Positions 1 to 5,587 of a DNA stretch of 8,436 nucleotides are shown piece by piece. The first letter of the stretch is position 1; each line of letters opens with the position of its first letter. Source of the stretch: Clostridiales bacterium UBA2658 (GTDB taxonomy: Bacteria; Bacillota; Clostridia; Oscillospirales; Oscillospiraceae); contig DEMY01000040.1 of the NCBI GenBank assembly GCA_002359425.1, positions 13,148-21,583 on the forward strand. The letters run 5' to 3'. Below the pieces are notes generated by a model that worked only from the letters and a program-made list of their open reading frames with translations, was not told where the DNA came from and did no database searches. The translations under genes were made by a program, and so were the position numbers.

Positions 1-730
1 CCACCGTGTATTTTCGGTGGCCCTCCAAAAGCATACCGATGACGGAGGACTGGGGAACCGTTTTTTGAATGAGCGGCTCGATTTGCCCGTAGCCGTCACA
101 GTCCAAAACACCTTCGCGGAAACCGGGGCCGTCGTGGTCATAGACGGCTTTAATGCGCGGTTTTACGGTCGCGTCCGCTGTGAACGCGGAATAGACAGCG
201 AGATTTCCGCCCTTCGAGTGACCGCCGAGCAGAATCTGTCCGCTGAGGTGCGGGAGCGCCTCGGTAAGATAGGCCGCCGCCTGCGCCTGCGAGGGGACGG
301 GGTAGAGAAAGGCCATCATGAAATCCTCCTTCCAGCCGACGATTGTGTCGTCCGTGCCGCGAAAGGCGATATAGGCCGTACCGTCCGGCAGAAGGAAGGT
401 AAGCGCTGAAAACTGCTTGTCATTTTCGGGGTCGAAGTCGCTGACGTACAGGCACGCGCGGATGTCCCGAAAGCGCGGGTTCGCCGCGGCAGCTTGCAGA
501 AGACGCAGGGTGCTTGCCGCGTCGCGGACATAATGGAACATCGTTTCAAAGCACTCGGCGCGGTTGCAGTCTGCAAGGCGCACGGGCGCGGTGTTCGTCC
601 CGAAGCCCGGGACGACGTCCTCGAAATGGATGTAAGAAAGCTGCGAGAGAATGAGACTGTCAACCGGCCCGAAGGGTTTGTCGGCAAAGCTGCGGAACTC
701 CGTTTTTGCGTAGTCTACGATATTTCTCAT
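1..730 (-). CDS. DUF2974 / Mbeg1-like alpha/beta-hydrolase (partial, 3' end outside window)
   Basis: Reading the minus strand from the ATG at 730 gives 243 uninterrupted codons that run off the left edge. The start is supported by a GGGAGGG ribosome binding site at 738-744, seven bases upstream. The protein begins MRNIVDYAKTEF. It carries the serine-hydrolase nucleophile elbow GGHSKGGN with Ser172, preceded by a YIAFRGTDD segment (Arg124-Asp127) that in lipase-like folds forms the oxyanion side. A YDHDGPGF segment follows (Asp198, Asp200), a likely site for the catalytic acid. The expected histidine would lie beyond the window. This motif order matches the DUF2974 (Mbeg1-like) family of Firmicutes, which is predicted to be esterase/lipase-like but whose substrate is not established. 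There is no signal peptide or membrane segment at the N-terminus, so it is probably cytoplasmic. It is transcribed divergently from holB. Family assignment is confident; the enzymatic role is inference. Confidence 0.88.
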   Translation of the reverse strand, partial: MRNIVDYAKTEFRSFADKPFGPVDSLILSQLSYIHFEDVVPGFGTNTAPVRLADCNRAECFETMFHYVRDAASTLRLLQAAAANPRFRDIRACLYVSDFDPENDKQFSALTFLLPDGTAYIAFRGTDDTIVGWKEDFMMAFLYPVPSQAQAAAYLTEALPHLSGQILLGGHSKGGNLAVYSAFTADATVKPRIKAVYDHDGPGFREGVLDCDGYGQIEPLIQKTVPQSSVIGMLLEGHRKYTV

Positions 731-799
731 GGCTGCGCCCTCCCGGCTTTTCATTTAGCATACCCCGGACAGGAAGCTCTATCCGGCGCTTCTGTTATG

Positions 800-829
800 A
801 TAGTAACCGAAAGGGGTTATCCGCGTCAA
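800..829 (-). promoter_or_regulatory. Candidate sigma-A promoter for the DUF2974 hydrolase gene
   Basis: On the minus strand a TTGACG -35 box (824-829) is followed, after 18 bases, by TACTAT (800-805), a 4/6 match to the -10 consensus. Transcription would start near 793, giving a leader of about 60 bases before the ATG at 730. No better pair was found in this intergenic stretch. Confidence 0.5.
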
Positions 830-855
830 GGAAAATCGGCGGCGGCATTCTTTGC

Positions 856-884
856 TTGACGAAAACGTGCAAGATGGGTAAAAT
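856..884 (+). promoter_or_regulatory. Sigma-A promoter for the holB-ricT operon
   Basis: TTGACG (856-861) and TAAAAT (879-884) are separated by an ideal 17-base spacer. Transcription should begin near 891, about 44 bases before the holB TTG start. It lies back to back with the candidate promoter of the divergent hydrolase gene, with 26 bases between the two -35 boxes. Confidence 0.72.
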
Positions 885-914
885 AAATAAATAGATAAAT
901 GGAGTGTTTTTGAA

Positions 915-950
915 ATGGAACGGAGGAAACGGTTTTGGGCGTCGATTTGA
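915..950 (+). other. Possible leader mini-ORF (11 codons) overlapping the holB start
   Basis: ATG at 915 opens a reading frame encoding MERRKRFWASI and ends with TGA at 948-950, so it overlaps the holB TTG start (935) in another frame. GGAG at 901-904 sits ten bases upstream and could serve it. The ribosome binding site of holB (922-926) lies inside it, so translation of the mini-ORF could affect initiation of holB. This is only a reading frame with a plausible start; expression is not shown. Confidence 0.3.
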
Positions 951-1705
951 AAACAATACCCGCGTCGCACGCCTATATCGTCGCCTCTGAGGACGAGATT
1001 CTGCGAAACGAGACGGCGCTTTTGCTCGCGCGGTCATTCCTGTGCGAAAAAGGGCGGGCGCTCTGCGGCATCTGCCCGGGGTGCCGGCGGGCGCTAGCGG
1101 GGACGCACCCGGACCTTGTGACGATTGAACGCAAAACGGACGACAAGGGAAAGGTGAAACGCGATATCTCGATTGAACAGATCCGCCAGATGGTGACGGA
1201 TGCCTGGGCGCGGCCGCAGGAGGCGGACAGAAAAGTCTATATCGTCAAGGACGCGCAGCTTTTAAATACGGCGGCGCAGAATGCGGCGCTGAAAATCCTT
1301 GAGGAGCCGCCCGCGTTTGACGTTTTCATTCTGTGCGCGGAGAGCGCCGAGGCGCTGCTCGCAACCATCCGCTCGCGCTGCGTCGTCGTGCGTGCCGGGG
1401 GGGAACGGGCTGTTTTACAGGATGAAGCGGCGGAGGAATATTTAAAGCTTGCCGCTGTGGGCGACCGGGCGGGGATTTGCCTTTTTATGGGAAAGTGCGA
1501 AGGCTTTGACTCGGAACGGCTTGGGACTTTTTTGGAGAGCCTGCGGGCGGCGCTCTCGGACGTTTTATGCGGCAGAAAAAAGATCCCGGGGCTTTCCGGG
1601 AGCGAGGCCGTACGGCTTCTCGCGCTCTGCGACAGGGCGGGGGAGTATCTGCGGCTCAATGTCGGGCCAAAGCATGCTTTGGGTATGCTCTGCGCCCTGA
1701 AATGA
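935..1705 (+). CDS. holB: DNA polymerase III subunit delta' (clamp loader)
   Basis: This 256-residue protein belongs to the delta' family, a stator of the clamp loader that opens and loads the sliding clamp at the replication fork. A four-cysteine zinc module is visible at Cys37, Cys44, Cys47 and Cys50. It is followed by the conserved NAALKILEEPP segment (residues 116-126) and the SRC motif (147-149) shared with gamma/tau and RFC subunits. The segment that would be the Walker A loop (residues about 17-27, ASEDEILRNET) lacks the GxxGxGK pattern, so no ATP binding is expected, which fits delta' acting as a non-ATPase subunit. At 256 residues it is shorter than the usual 310-330, mostly through a reduced N-terminus and C-terminal collar. 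The TTG start is chosen because GGAGG at 922-926 stands eight bases before it and the protein reaches the SHAY segment typical of the N-terminus soon after. The stop codon TGA (1703-1705) lies in the ribosome binding site of ricT, so the two genes are coupled. Confidence 0.92.
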   Translation: MGVDLKTIPASHAYIVASEDEILRNETALLLARSFLCEKGRALCGICPGCRRALAGTHPDLVTIERKTDDKGKVKRDISIEQIRQMVTDAWARPQEADRKVYIVKDAQLLNTAAQNAALKILEEPPAFDVFILCAESAEALLATIRSRCVVVRAGGERAVLQDEAAEEYLKLAAVGDRAGICLFMGKCEGFDSERLGTFLESLRAALSDVLCGRKKIPGLSGSEAVRLLALCDRAGEYLRLNVGPKHALGMLCALK

Positions 1706-1716
1706 GGAATACGATT

Positions 1717-3027
1717 TTGATAGAAGTTATCAGCGTGAAATTTAATCGGCATGGCAAGGCCTATTACTTTGACCCGAACGGGGTCGCTGTGAATACGGGC
1801 GACACCGTAATTGTCGAGACCGCGAAGGGACTCGACATTGGCGAAGCGGCTGCCGGGCCGCACTATGTTTTGGACGAGAGCGTCGTTGCACCGCTGCGCC
1901 CCGTTATCCGGCTCGCAACGGAAGACGATCTGCGGATCGATGCGCAGAACAAGCGGCGCGAAAAGGAAGCCTTTGATATCTGCAAGCAAAAAATCAAAGA
2001 TCATGGGCTTGACATGAAGCTAGTGAACGTCGAGTGCGGATTCGAGGGAAACAAGATTTTATTTTTCTTTACGGCAGATGGCAGGGTCGATTTCCGCGAT
2101 CTTGTCAAGGATCTTGCGGGCGTTTTCCGCATGCGCATCGAGCTGCGGCAGATCGGCGTACGCGACGAGACAAAAATGCTTGGCGGACTCGGCATTTGCG
2201 GGCGGCCCTACTGCTGCAATCAGTTCTTGGACGATTTTCAGCCGGTTTCCACCAAAATGGCTAAAACGCAGAATATGTCGCTCAACCCGACGAAGATTTC
2301 TGGAAGCTGCGGGCGACTCATGTGCTGCCTGCGCTATGAAGAGGAGGCCTATGAGGACCTCTTGAAGACCATCCCCAAAAACGGGGCCTTTGTGCAGACG
2401 CCGGACGGGTACGGCAATGTCATCGCGACGAATGTGCTGCGGCAGAAGGTCAAGGTCCGTATCGACGAGGACGGCGAGGACGAATTCCGTGTTTACGACG
2501 CAATGGAGATTGCGGCGGTACCGGGCGGCAGACCGAAGCCGGGCGAACCTATCCCGCATGTGGAACTGCCGAAGGCGCCCGTGCACGAGGAGGAGCCGCC
2601 GGTCGAGGAGGACGACTGGAGCGCCCCGAACCTATTTGCAGAAGAGATGAGTACGGAGCATTTGCCGGAGCCGGAGCAGCCGGAAAAACCTGTGCGCGAG
2701 CAGGAGCCGCGCCAGAAAAACCGCCAGCGTCCGCAGGGGCAGGGCGGCGGACAGAAGCTGCGCCAAAATCAGGGACAAAAGCCGCAAAATCAGGGTCAGG
2801 GCGGCCGGCAGCCCAGAACGGGCCAAAAGCAGAACCAGCCGAACCAGCAGCGCCCCGCACAGCCCCAAAAGCCGCGCCCAGACCCCGCCGAAGGGGCGGC
2901 GCAGCAGGGAGAGCCAAAGCCAAAGCCCAACAACCGCAACCGTCGCAGACGGCCAAAAGGCAAAAACGATGGCGAGCAGGGCGGAGCGCCCCAGCAACCA
3001 AAGCCAGATGGGCCGAAGGGTGAATGA
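1717..3027 (+). CDS. ricT: RicT/YaaT (PSP1-domain) regulator with long disordered C-terminal tail
   Basis: The first ~265 residues match YaaT/RicT. In Bacillus this protein forms the RicA-RicF-RicT complex, which carries Fe-S clusters, influences RNase Y cleavage of mRNAs and promotes the Spo0A phosphorelay. Landmarks are an N-terminal YYFDPNG segment, LDMKLV, FFFTADGRVDFRDLVKDLA, RIELRQIGVRDE, and two cysteine clusters: CGRPYCC (Cys161, Cys166, Cys167) and CGRLMCC (Cys198, Cys203, Cys204). These fit the cluster-ligand cysteines of the family. The TTG at 1717 gives MIEVISVKF, which aligns directly with the family N-terminus, and a TGAGGA ribosome binding site (1703-1708) is eight bases upstream. 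An in-frame ATG at 1702 overlaps the holB stop and is the alternative start (five residues longer), but it has no clear ribosome binding site. Residues ~268-436 are low-complexity: first acidic/proline-rich, then Gln/Asn/Gly/Pro/Arg-rich, with a RNRRRR patch near 407-412. The family's core ends at about residue 275 in Bacillus, so this tail is an addition. Confidence 0.93.
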   Translation: MIEVISVKFNRHGKAYYFDPNGVAVNTGDTVIVETAKGLDIGEAAAGPHYVLDESVVAPLRPVIRLATEDDLRIDAQNKRREKEAFDICKQKIKDHGLDMKLVNVECGFEGNKILFFFTADGRVDFRDLVKDLAGVFRMRIELRQIGVRDETKMLGGLGICGRPYCCNQFLDDFQPVSTKMAKTQNMSLNPTKISGSCGRLMCCLRYEEEAYEDLLKTIPKNGAFVQTPDGYGNVIATNVLRQKVKVRIDEDGEDEFRVYDAMEIAAVPGGRPKPGEPIPHVELPKAPVHEEEPPVEEDDWSAPNLFAEEMSTEHLPEPEQPEKPVREQEPRQKNRQRPQGQGGGQKLRQNQGQKPQNQGQGGRQPRTGQKQNQPNQQRPAQPQKPRPDPAEGAAQQGEPKPKPNNRNRRRRPKGKNDGEQGGAPQQPKPDGPKGE

Positions 3028-3037
3028 AAAAGAGAAT

Positions 3038-3071
3038 AAAATCGCCGGTACAGATGTGTACCGGCGATTTT
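3038..3071. terminator. Bidirectional rho-independent terminator between ricT and yloV
   Basis: A perfect 14-bp inverted repeat (3038-3051 with 3058-3071) encloses a six-base loop. The GC core CGCCGGTAC is flanked by A's on the left and T's on the right, so both strands have a U-run after the hairpin: TTTTT then CATCTTTTT on plus, TTTT then ATTCTC on minus. It begins 11 bases after the ricT stop and ends 19 bases before the yloV stop (3090), so it serves the two converging operons. Confidence 0.88.
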
Positions 3072-3089
3072 TCATCTTTTTGAGAGAAA

Positions 3090-4739
3090 TTATTCAGCTG
3101 AGATCATGTAGTAATAGACGGGCTGGCCGCCGTTTATAACAGACATTTCAGCGTCGGGGTGGCCCTCGGAGAGCCGGTCGGCTACCGATTGGGCATCGTC
3201 CTGAGAGACATCTGCACCGTAGTAGACCGTCAGAAATTCGGGAGCGATATCCGAGAGCTTGTCTGAAAGCGTTTTTATGAGGGCGGCGATGTCCGCATTG
3301 CTGCCGAGAAGCGCACCGTCCAGAAGGCCCAGATACTCGCCGGCCTTGATTTCGTATCCATCGAAATCCGAGTCGCGCGCCGCGTAGGTCACAAGGGCGG
3401 TGTGGACGTTTGCGATGGCGCTCTTTGCCGAGGCGATCAGCTCCGCCTCGCCCTGCTCATAGATCTCCATGCCGAGCATTGCGGAGACGCCCTGCGGGAC
3501 TGTGACGGTCGGGATAATGACGACGTGCTTTTCCGTGAGCGGAATGGTCTGCTCGGCGGCCATGATGATGTTTTTATTATTCGGAAAGACGAAGACTGTT
3601 TTTGCGGGAGTTGCGTTCACGGCCTTGAGGATGTCCTCTGTCGAGGGGTTCATGGTCTGACCGCCGGTGACGACCTTGTCTGCGCCAAGCTCAATAAACA
3701 GCGCCTCCATGCCCTCGCCCGCGCAGACGACGACGGAGCTAAATTCCTTTTCCGGTTCGGCGGGCGCGGGGTCTTCGTCCTGCCCGGCGTTCACCAGCTC
3801 GTCGTGCTGAAGACGCATGTTTTCGATCTTTGCAATGTCCAGCGTACCATACTTCTGAGCCTCGGTGAGTGCGTCGCCGGGGATATTCGTATGTACGTGG
3901 ATTTTGAATTCCTCGTCGCCCTCGCTGATGACGAGGCAGTCGCCGATGCTCGAAAGATAGGCGCGGAGCGGCTCAAGACTGCGCTCGTCCGAACGGCGGA
4001 CGATGAAAACGGTGTCGAAATCGTACGCGCCGGTGTCGAATTCGGCAAAATTCGCACCAGATTCAGGCTCCTCAAGGTCTTCCTCGGATTCCGCTTCGCC
4101 GGATGGATAGGAGTCCGGCGTTACCTCGCCGCGCAGGGAGGCGAGCATGGCCTCCAAAATCGTCACATAGCCCTTGCCGCCCGCGTCTACAACGCCGGCT
4201 TTTTTCAGGACGGGGTTGATGTGCACCGTGTCCGCAAGCGCTTCCTTCGCCGCTTCGAGGGCGCAGGAAAGCATCAGCTCGACGTCGTTTCCCGTTTCTG
4301 CAAAATCGGCGGCAGCGGAGGCGGAAAGACGCGAGACGGTGAGGATAGTGCCTTCGGCAGGCTTCATAACCGCGTTGTAGGCGGCTTCGACGCCCTCGTT
4401 CATCGCCTGCGCGAAATCGTGCGCGTCGAACGTGTCCTTACCCTTGAGGACCTTGGAAAGACCGCGGAATAAAAGGGAGAGGATGACGCCGGAATTACCG
4501 CGCGCGCCGCGCAGAAGGGCGTTTGCCGTTACCTTTGCAATTTCGCCTGTGCCAGTGACGGGCTTTTTGCGTAACTCGGTTGCGGCGGCGCCCATCGTCA
4601 TGCTCATGTTGGTGCCGGTATCGCCGTCCGGCACGGGGAAGACGTTTAGCTCGTTGATCTGTTTTTTATTGGCTTCCAGAGCGGCGGCCGCGCACAGCAG
4701 CATGTCTTTAAATGCGGCGCCGTCTATCGATTCTCTCAA
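3090..4739 (-). CDS. yloV: YloV: DAK2-domain/DegV-like protein, FakA-type fatty-acid kinase
   Basis: This 549-residue protein has the full YloV/FakA architecture. The N-terminal DhaL (DAK2) kinase domain holds NVFPVPDGDTGTN with Asp38 and Asp40, the Mg-ATP ligands of the fold, and RGARGNSG (77-84) in the nucleotide loop. KKAGVVDAGGKG follows near the end of this domain. The middle domain contains IHVHT with His281 and His283, and Cys268 just before; equivalent residues bind zinc in staphylococcal FakA. The C-terminal domain shows GGQTMNPSTED and VFVFPNNKNI, typical of the family. FakA phosphorylates fatty acids bound to a separate FakB (DegV) carrier, feeding acyl-phosphate into phospholipid synthesis; no FakB gene lies in this window. 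The start is TTG at 4739, with GGAGG at 4749-4753 nine bases upstream and the N-terminus (RESIDG) aligned with other family members. It follows yloU by 104 bases in the same direction. Substrate specificity here is inferred from family. Confidence 0.93.
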   Translation of the reverse strand: MRESIDGAAFKDMLLCAAAALEANKKQINELNVFPVPDGDTGTNMSMTMGAAATELRKKPVTGTGEIAKVTANALLRGARGNSGVILSLLFRGLSKVLKGKDTFDAHDFAQAMNEGVEAAYNAVMKPAEGTILTVSRLSASAAADFAETGNDVELMLSCALEAAKEALADTVHINPVLKKAGVVDAGGKGYVTILEAMLASLRGEVTPDSYPSGEAESEEDLEEPESGANFAEFDTGAYDFDTVFIVRRSDERSLEPLRAYLSSIGDCLVISEGDEEFKIHVHTNIPGDALTEAQKYGTLDIAKIENMRLQHDELVNAGQDEDPAPAEPEKEFSSVVVCAGEGMEALFIELGADKVVTGGQTMNPSTEDILKAVNATPAKTVFVFPNNKNIIMAAEQTIPLTEKHVVIIPTVTVPQGVSAMLGMEIYEQGEAELIASAKSAIANVHTALVTYAARDSDFDGYEIKAGEYLGLLDGALLGSNADIAALIKTLSDKLSDIAPEFLTVYYGADVSQDDAQSVADRLSEGHPDAEMSVINGGQPVYYYMISAE

Positions 4740-4763
4740 AATATAACACCTCCGGGATGATTT

Positions 4764-4782
4764 GAACGGGCTTGGCCCGCTC
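4764..4782 (-). repeat. Hairpin upstream of the yloV ribosome binding site
   Basis: In minus-strand RNA, GAGCGGGC pairs with GCCCGUUC across a CAA loop (eight pairs, one G-U). It ends 10 bases before the GGAGG of yloV. It has no U-run, so it is not a terminator; it might influence RNA processing or yloV translation. Seen directly as an inverted repeat; function is unknown. Confidence 0.45.
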
Positions 4783-4843
4783 GCGGATCGGCATCCGGCG
4801 GGGAAGGGGCGGGGTTACCGGTGCCGGCAGGGGACCGTGACCC

Positions 4844-5197
4844 TCAGCTCACCTGCATGGAGTCAACATAGACGTCCACGCCCTTGACGCGCACGCCGGT
4901 TGCCTTCGAGACCTTGTAAGCGACCTCGCCCATGATGCTCTCGGCGAGGACTCTGAGGTTGACGCCGTGATCGACGACGATGTGGAGCGCAAGCGCAACA
5001 CTGCCGTCCTCATTGAAGCTGACGGCGACGCCTTTGGACATCGATTCCCGGCGGAGCAGATGAACAAGCCCGTCCGTCTTGGAACGCGCGGCCATGCCCT
5101 TGACGCCGAAGCAGTTTGTAGCCGCCTCGCCCGCGATGTTCGTGAAGACTTCGCTGGTGATGCTGATCATTCCCAGATTGTTTTCTATTTTAACCAT
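4844..5197 (-). CDS. yloU: YloU: Asp23/Gls24 family envelope stress protein
   Basis: This 117-residue protein begins MVKIENNLGMISITSEV and continues with the family pattern: IAGEAATNCFGVKGMA, then LLRRESMSKGV, a hydrophobic strand region ALHIVVDHGVNLRVLAESI, and a closing VKGVDVYVDSM. It aligns along its whole length with Bacillus YloU. Asp23/Gls24 proteins are small, soluble and often associated with the membrane or envelope stress, but their biochemical role is not settled. There is no signal peptide or membrane segment here. The ATG at 5197 is chosen because AGGAAAGGAG stands eight bases upstream; the open frame extends upstream to 5365, but that stretch contains the promoter and does not resemble the family. 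Its position just before yloV is the conserved Firmicute order, and the two are probably one operon read from the promoter at 5301-5329. Confidence 0.92.
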   Translation of the reverse strand: MVKIENNLGMISITSEVFTNIAGEAATNCFGVKGMAARSKTDGLVHLLRRESMSKGVAVSFNEDGSVALALHIVVDHGVNLRVLAESIMGEVAYKVSKATGVRVKGVDVYVDSMQVS

Positions 5198-5236
5198 GAC
5201 GCAGGCTCCTTTCCTGTGATGAAGGTAGTATCGCAG

Positions 5237-5257
5237 GCCCGCGCACGGAGCGCGGGC
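5237..5257 (-). repeat. GC-rich hairpin in the yloU leader
   Basis: A perfect eight-base inverted repeat, GCCCGCGC and GCGCGGGC, encloses a five-base loop. It lies in the predicted 5' leader of yloU, about 37 bases downstream of the expected transcription start and 40 bases before the ATG. It is not followed by a U-run on the minus strand, so it is not an intrinsic terminator. A role in RNA stability or control is possible but not shown. Confidence 0.5.
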
Positions 5258-5300
5258 ATTCGTATCCAAATATAAACCGCTATAATGTAAACAGGCTATC

Positions 5301-5329
5301 ATTATACCCCGAAAGGGAAAAAAGCACAA
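5301..5329 (-). promoter_or_regulatory. Sigma-A promoter for yloU-yloV
   Basis: On the minus strand TTGTGC (5324-5329) is followed, after 17 bases, by a perfect TATAAT (5301-5306). Transcription should begin near 5294, giving a leader of about 97 bases that includes the hairpin at 5237-5257. Confidence 0.7.
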
Positions 5330-5438
5330 GGATATTTTTTCTCCCTTTTGAGTCGTTCCATACATTTCGTATGTTTCTTTTATTGGTTAAAGCAAAAACG
5401 GCGGGCCAAAAATCGTAACAGACTGTGATATCCTATAG

Positions 5439-5467
5439 TTTACAATCCGAAAACGACATGGTAAAAT
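5439..5467 (+). promoter_or_regulatory. Sigma-A promoter with extended -10 for nifJ
   Basis: TTTACA (5439-5444) and TAAAAT (5462-5467) are separated by exactly 17 bases, and TGG immediately before the -10 box forms the TGn extension. Transcription should start near 5474, leaving a leader of about 114 bases before the nifJ ATG. A strong promoter fits the high demand for this enzyme in anaerobes. Confidence 0.72.
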
Positions 5468-5483
5468 GCTTGCAAGAGGACTT

Positions 5484-5530
5484 CCGGGCACTTTCATTTC
5501 GTCCGTCTGCGGCGAATGTTTCTGCCCCGG
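5484..5530 (+). promoter_or_regulatory. Structured nifJ leader element (nested stem-loop)
   Basis: CCGGGCA (5484-5490) can pair with TGCCCCGG (5523-5530), leaving one bulged C. Inside it CATTTCGTCCG (5495-5505) pairs with CGGCGAATG (5510-5518) around a TCTG loop, with two bulged T's. The two stems are joined by a roughly symmetric internal loop of four bases per side. The whole lies within the predicted nifJ leader, 57 bases before the start codon. I do not recognise it as a known riboswitch class. Pairing is read from the sequence; function is inference. Confidence 0.45.
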
Positions 5531-5587
5531 TGGAGAACAATACCCCTGTAACGAAAAAATTCCCATCATTTTTTAGGAGATGACACA

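Larger units (their letters stand above)
5198..5587. other. Divergent intergenic region between yloU and nifJ
   Basis: These 390 bases hold no gene I can support. The small open frames here lack a ribosome binding site and resemble nothing. It contains the yloU promoter and leader hairpin on the minus strand, a short inverted repeat CATAC/GTATG (5359-5373), and the nifJ promoter with a structured leader on the plus strand. The stretch from about 5310 to 5470 is markedly AT-richer than the flanking genes. Confidence 0.75.

Noticed and set aside
494..894. Plus-strand open frames at 494-859 and 706-894
   Set aside because: They lie opposite the hydrolase gene or across the divergent promoter region, lack ribosome binding sites and encode nothing recognisable.
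1567..1716. Upstream starts for ricT (ATG 1567 or ATG 1702)
   Set aside because: 1567 lies deep inside holB in another frame and has no family similarity. 1702 is possible but lacks a good ribosome binding site and adds residues absent from homologues, so TTG 1717 is preferred.
3402..4472. 356-codon open frame opposite yloV
   Set aside because: Same codon-register effect as above; yloV has clear domain motifs and the antisense product has none.
5281..5286. Plus-strand TATAAT as a second promoter toward nifJ
   Set aside because: No acceptable -35 box 16-18 bases upstream, and it sits in the yloU leader region.
5198..5365. N-terminal extension of yloU to an upstream ATG at 5365
   Set aside because: The added 56 residues do not match the Asp23/Gls24 family and cover the promoter at 5301-5329; the ribosome binding site fits the ATG at 5197.
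5422..5446. Possible Rex-type redox operator upstream of nifJ
   Set aside because: The half-sites CTGTGA and TTTACAA match the Rex consensus only partly and are spaced too far apart.
5526..5545. T-box-like GGTGG segment in the nifJ leader
   Set aside because: The conserved T-box core and specifier stem are missing, and there is no terminator/antiterminator pair; nifJ is not a typical T-box target.
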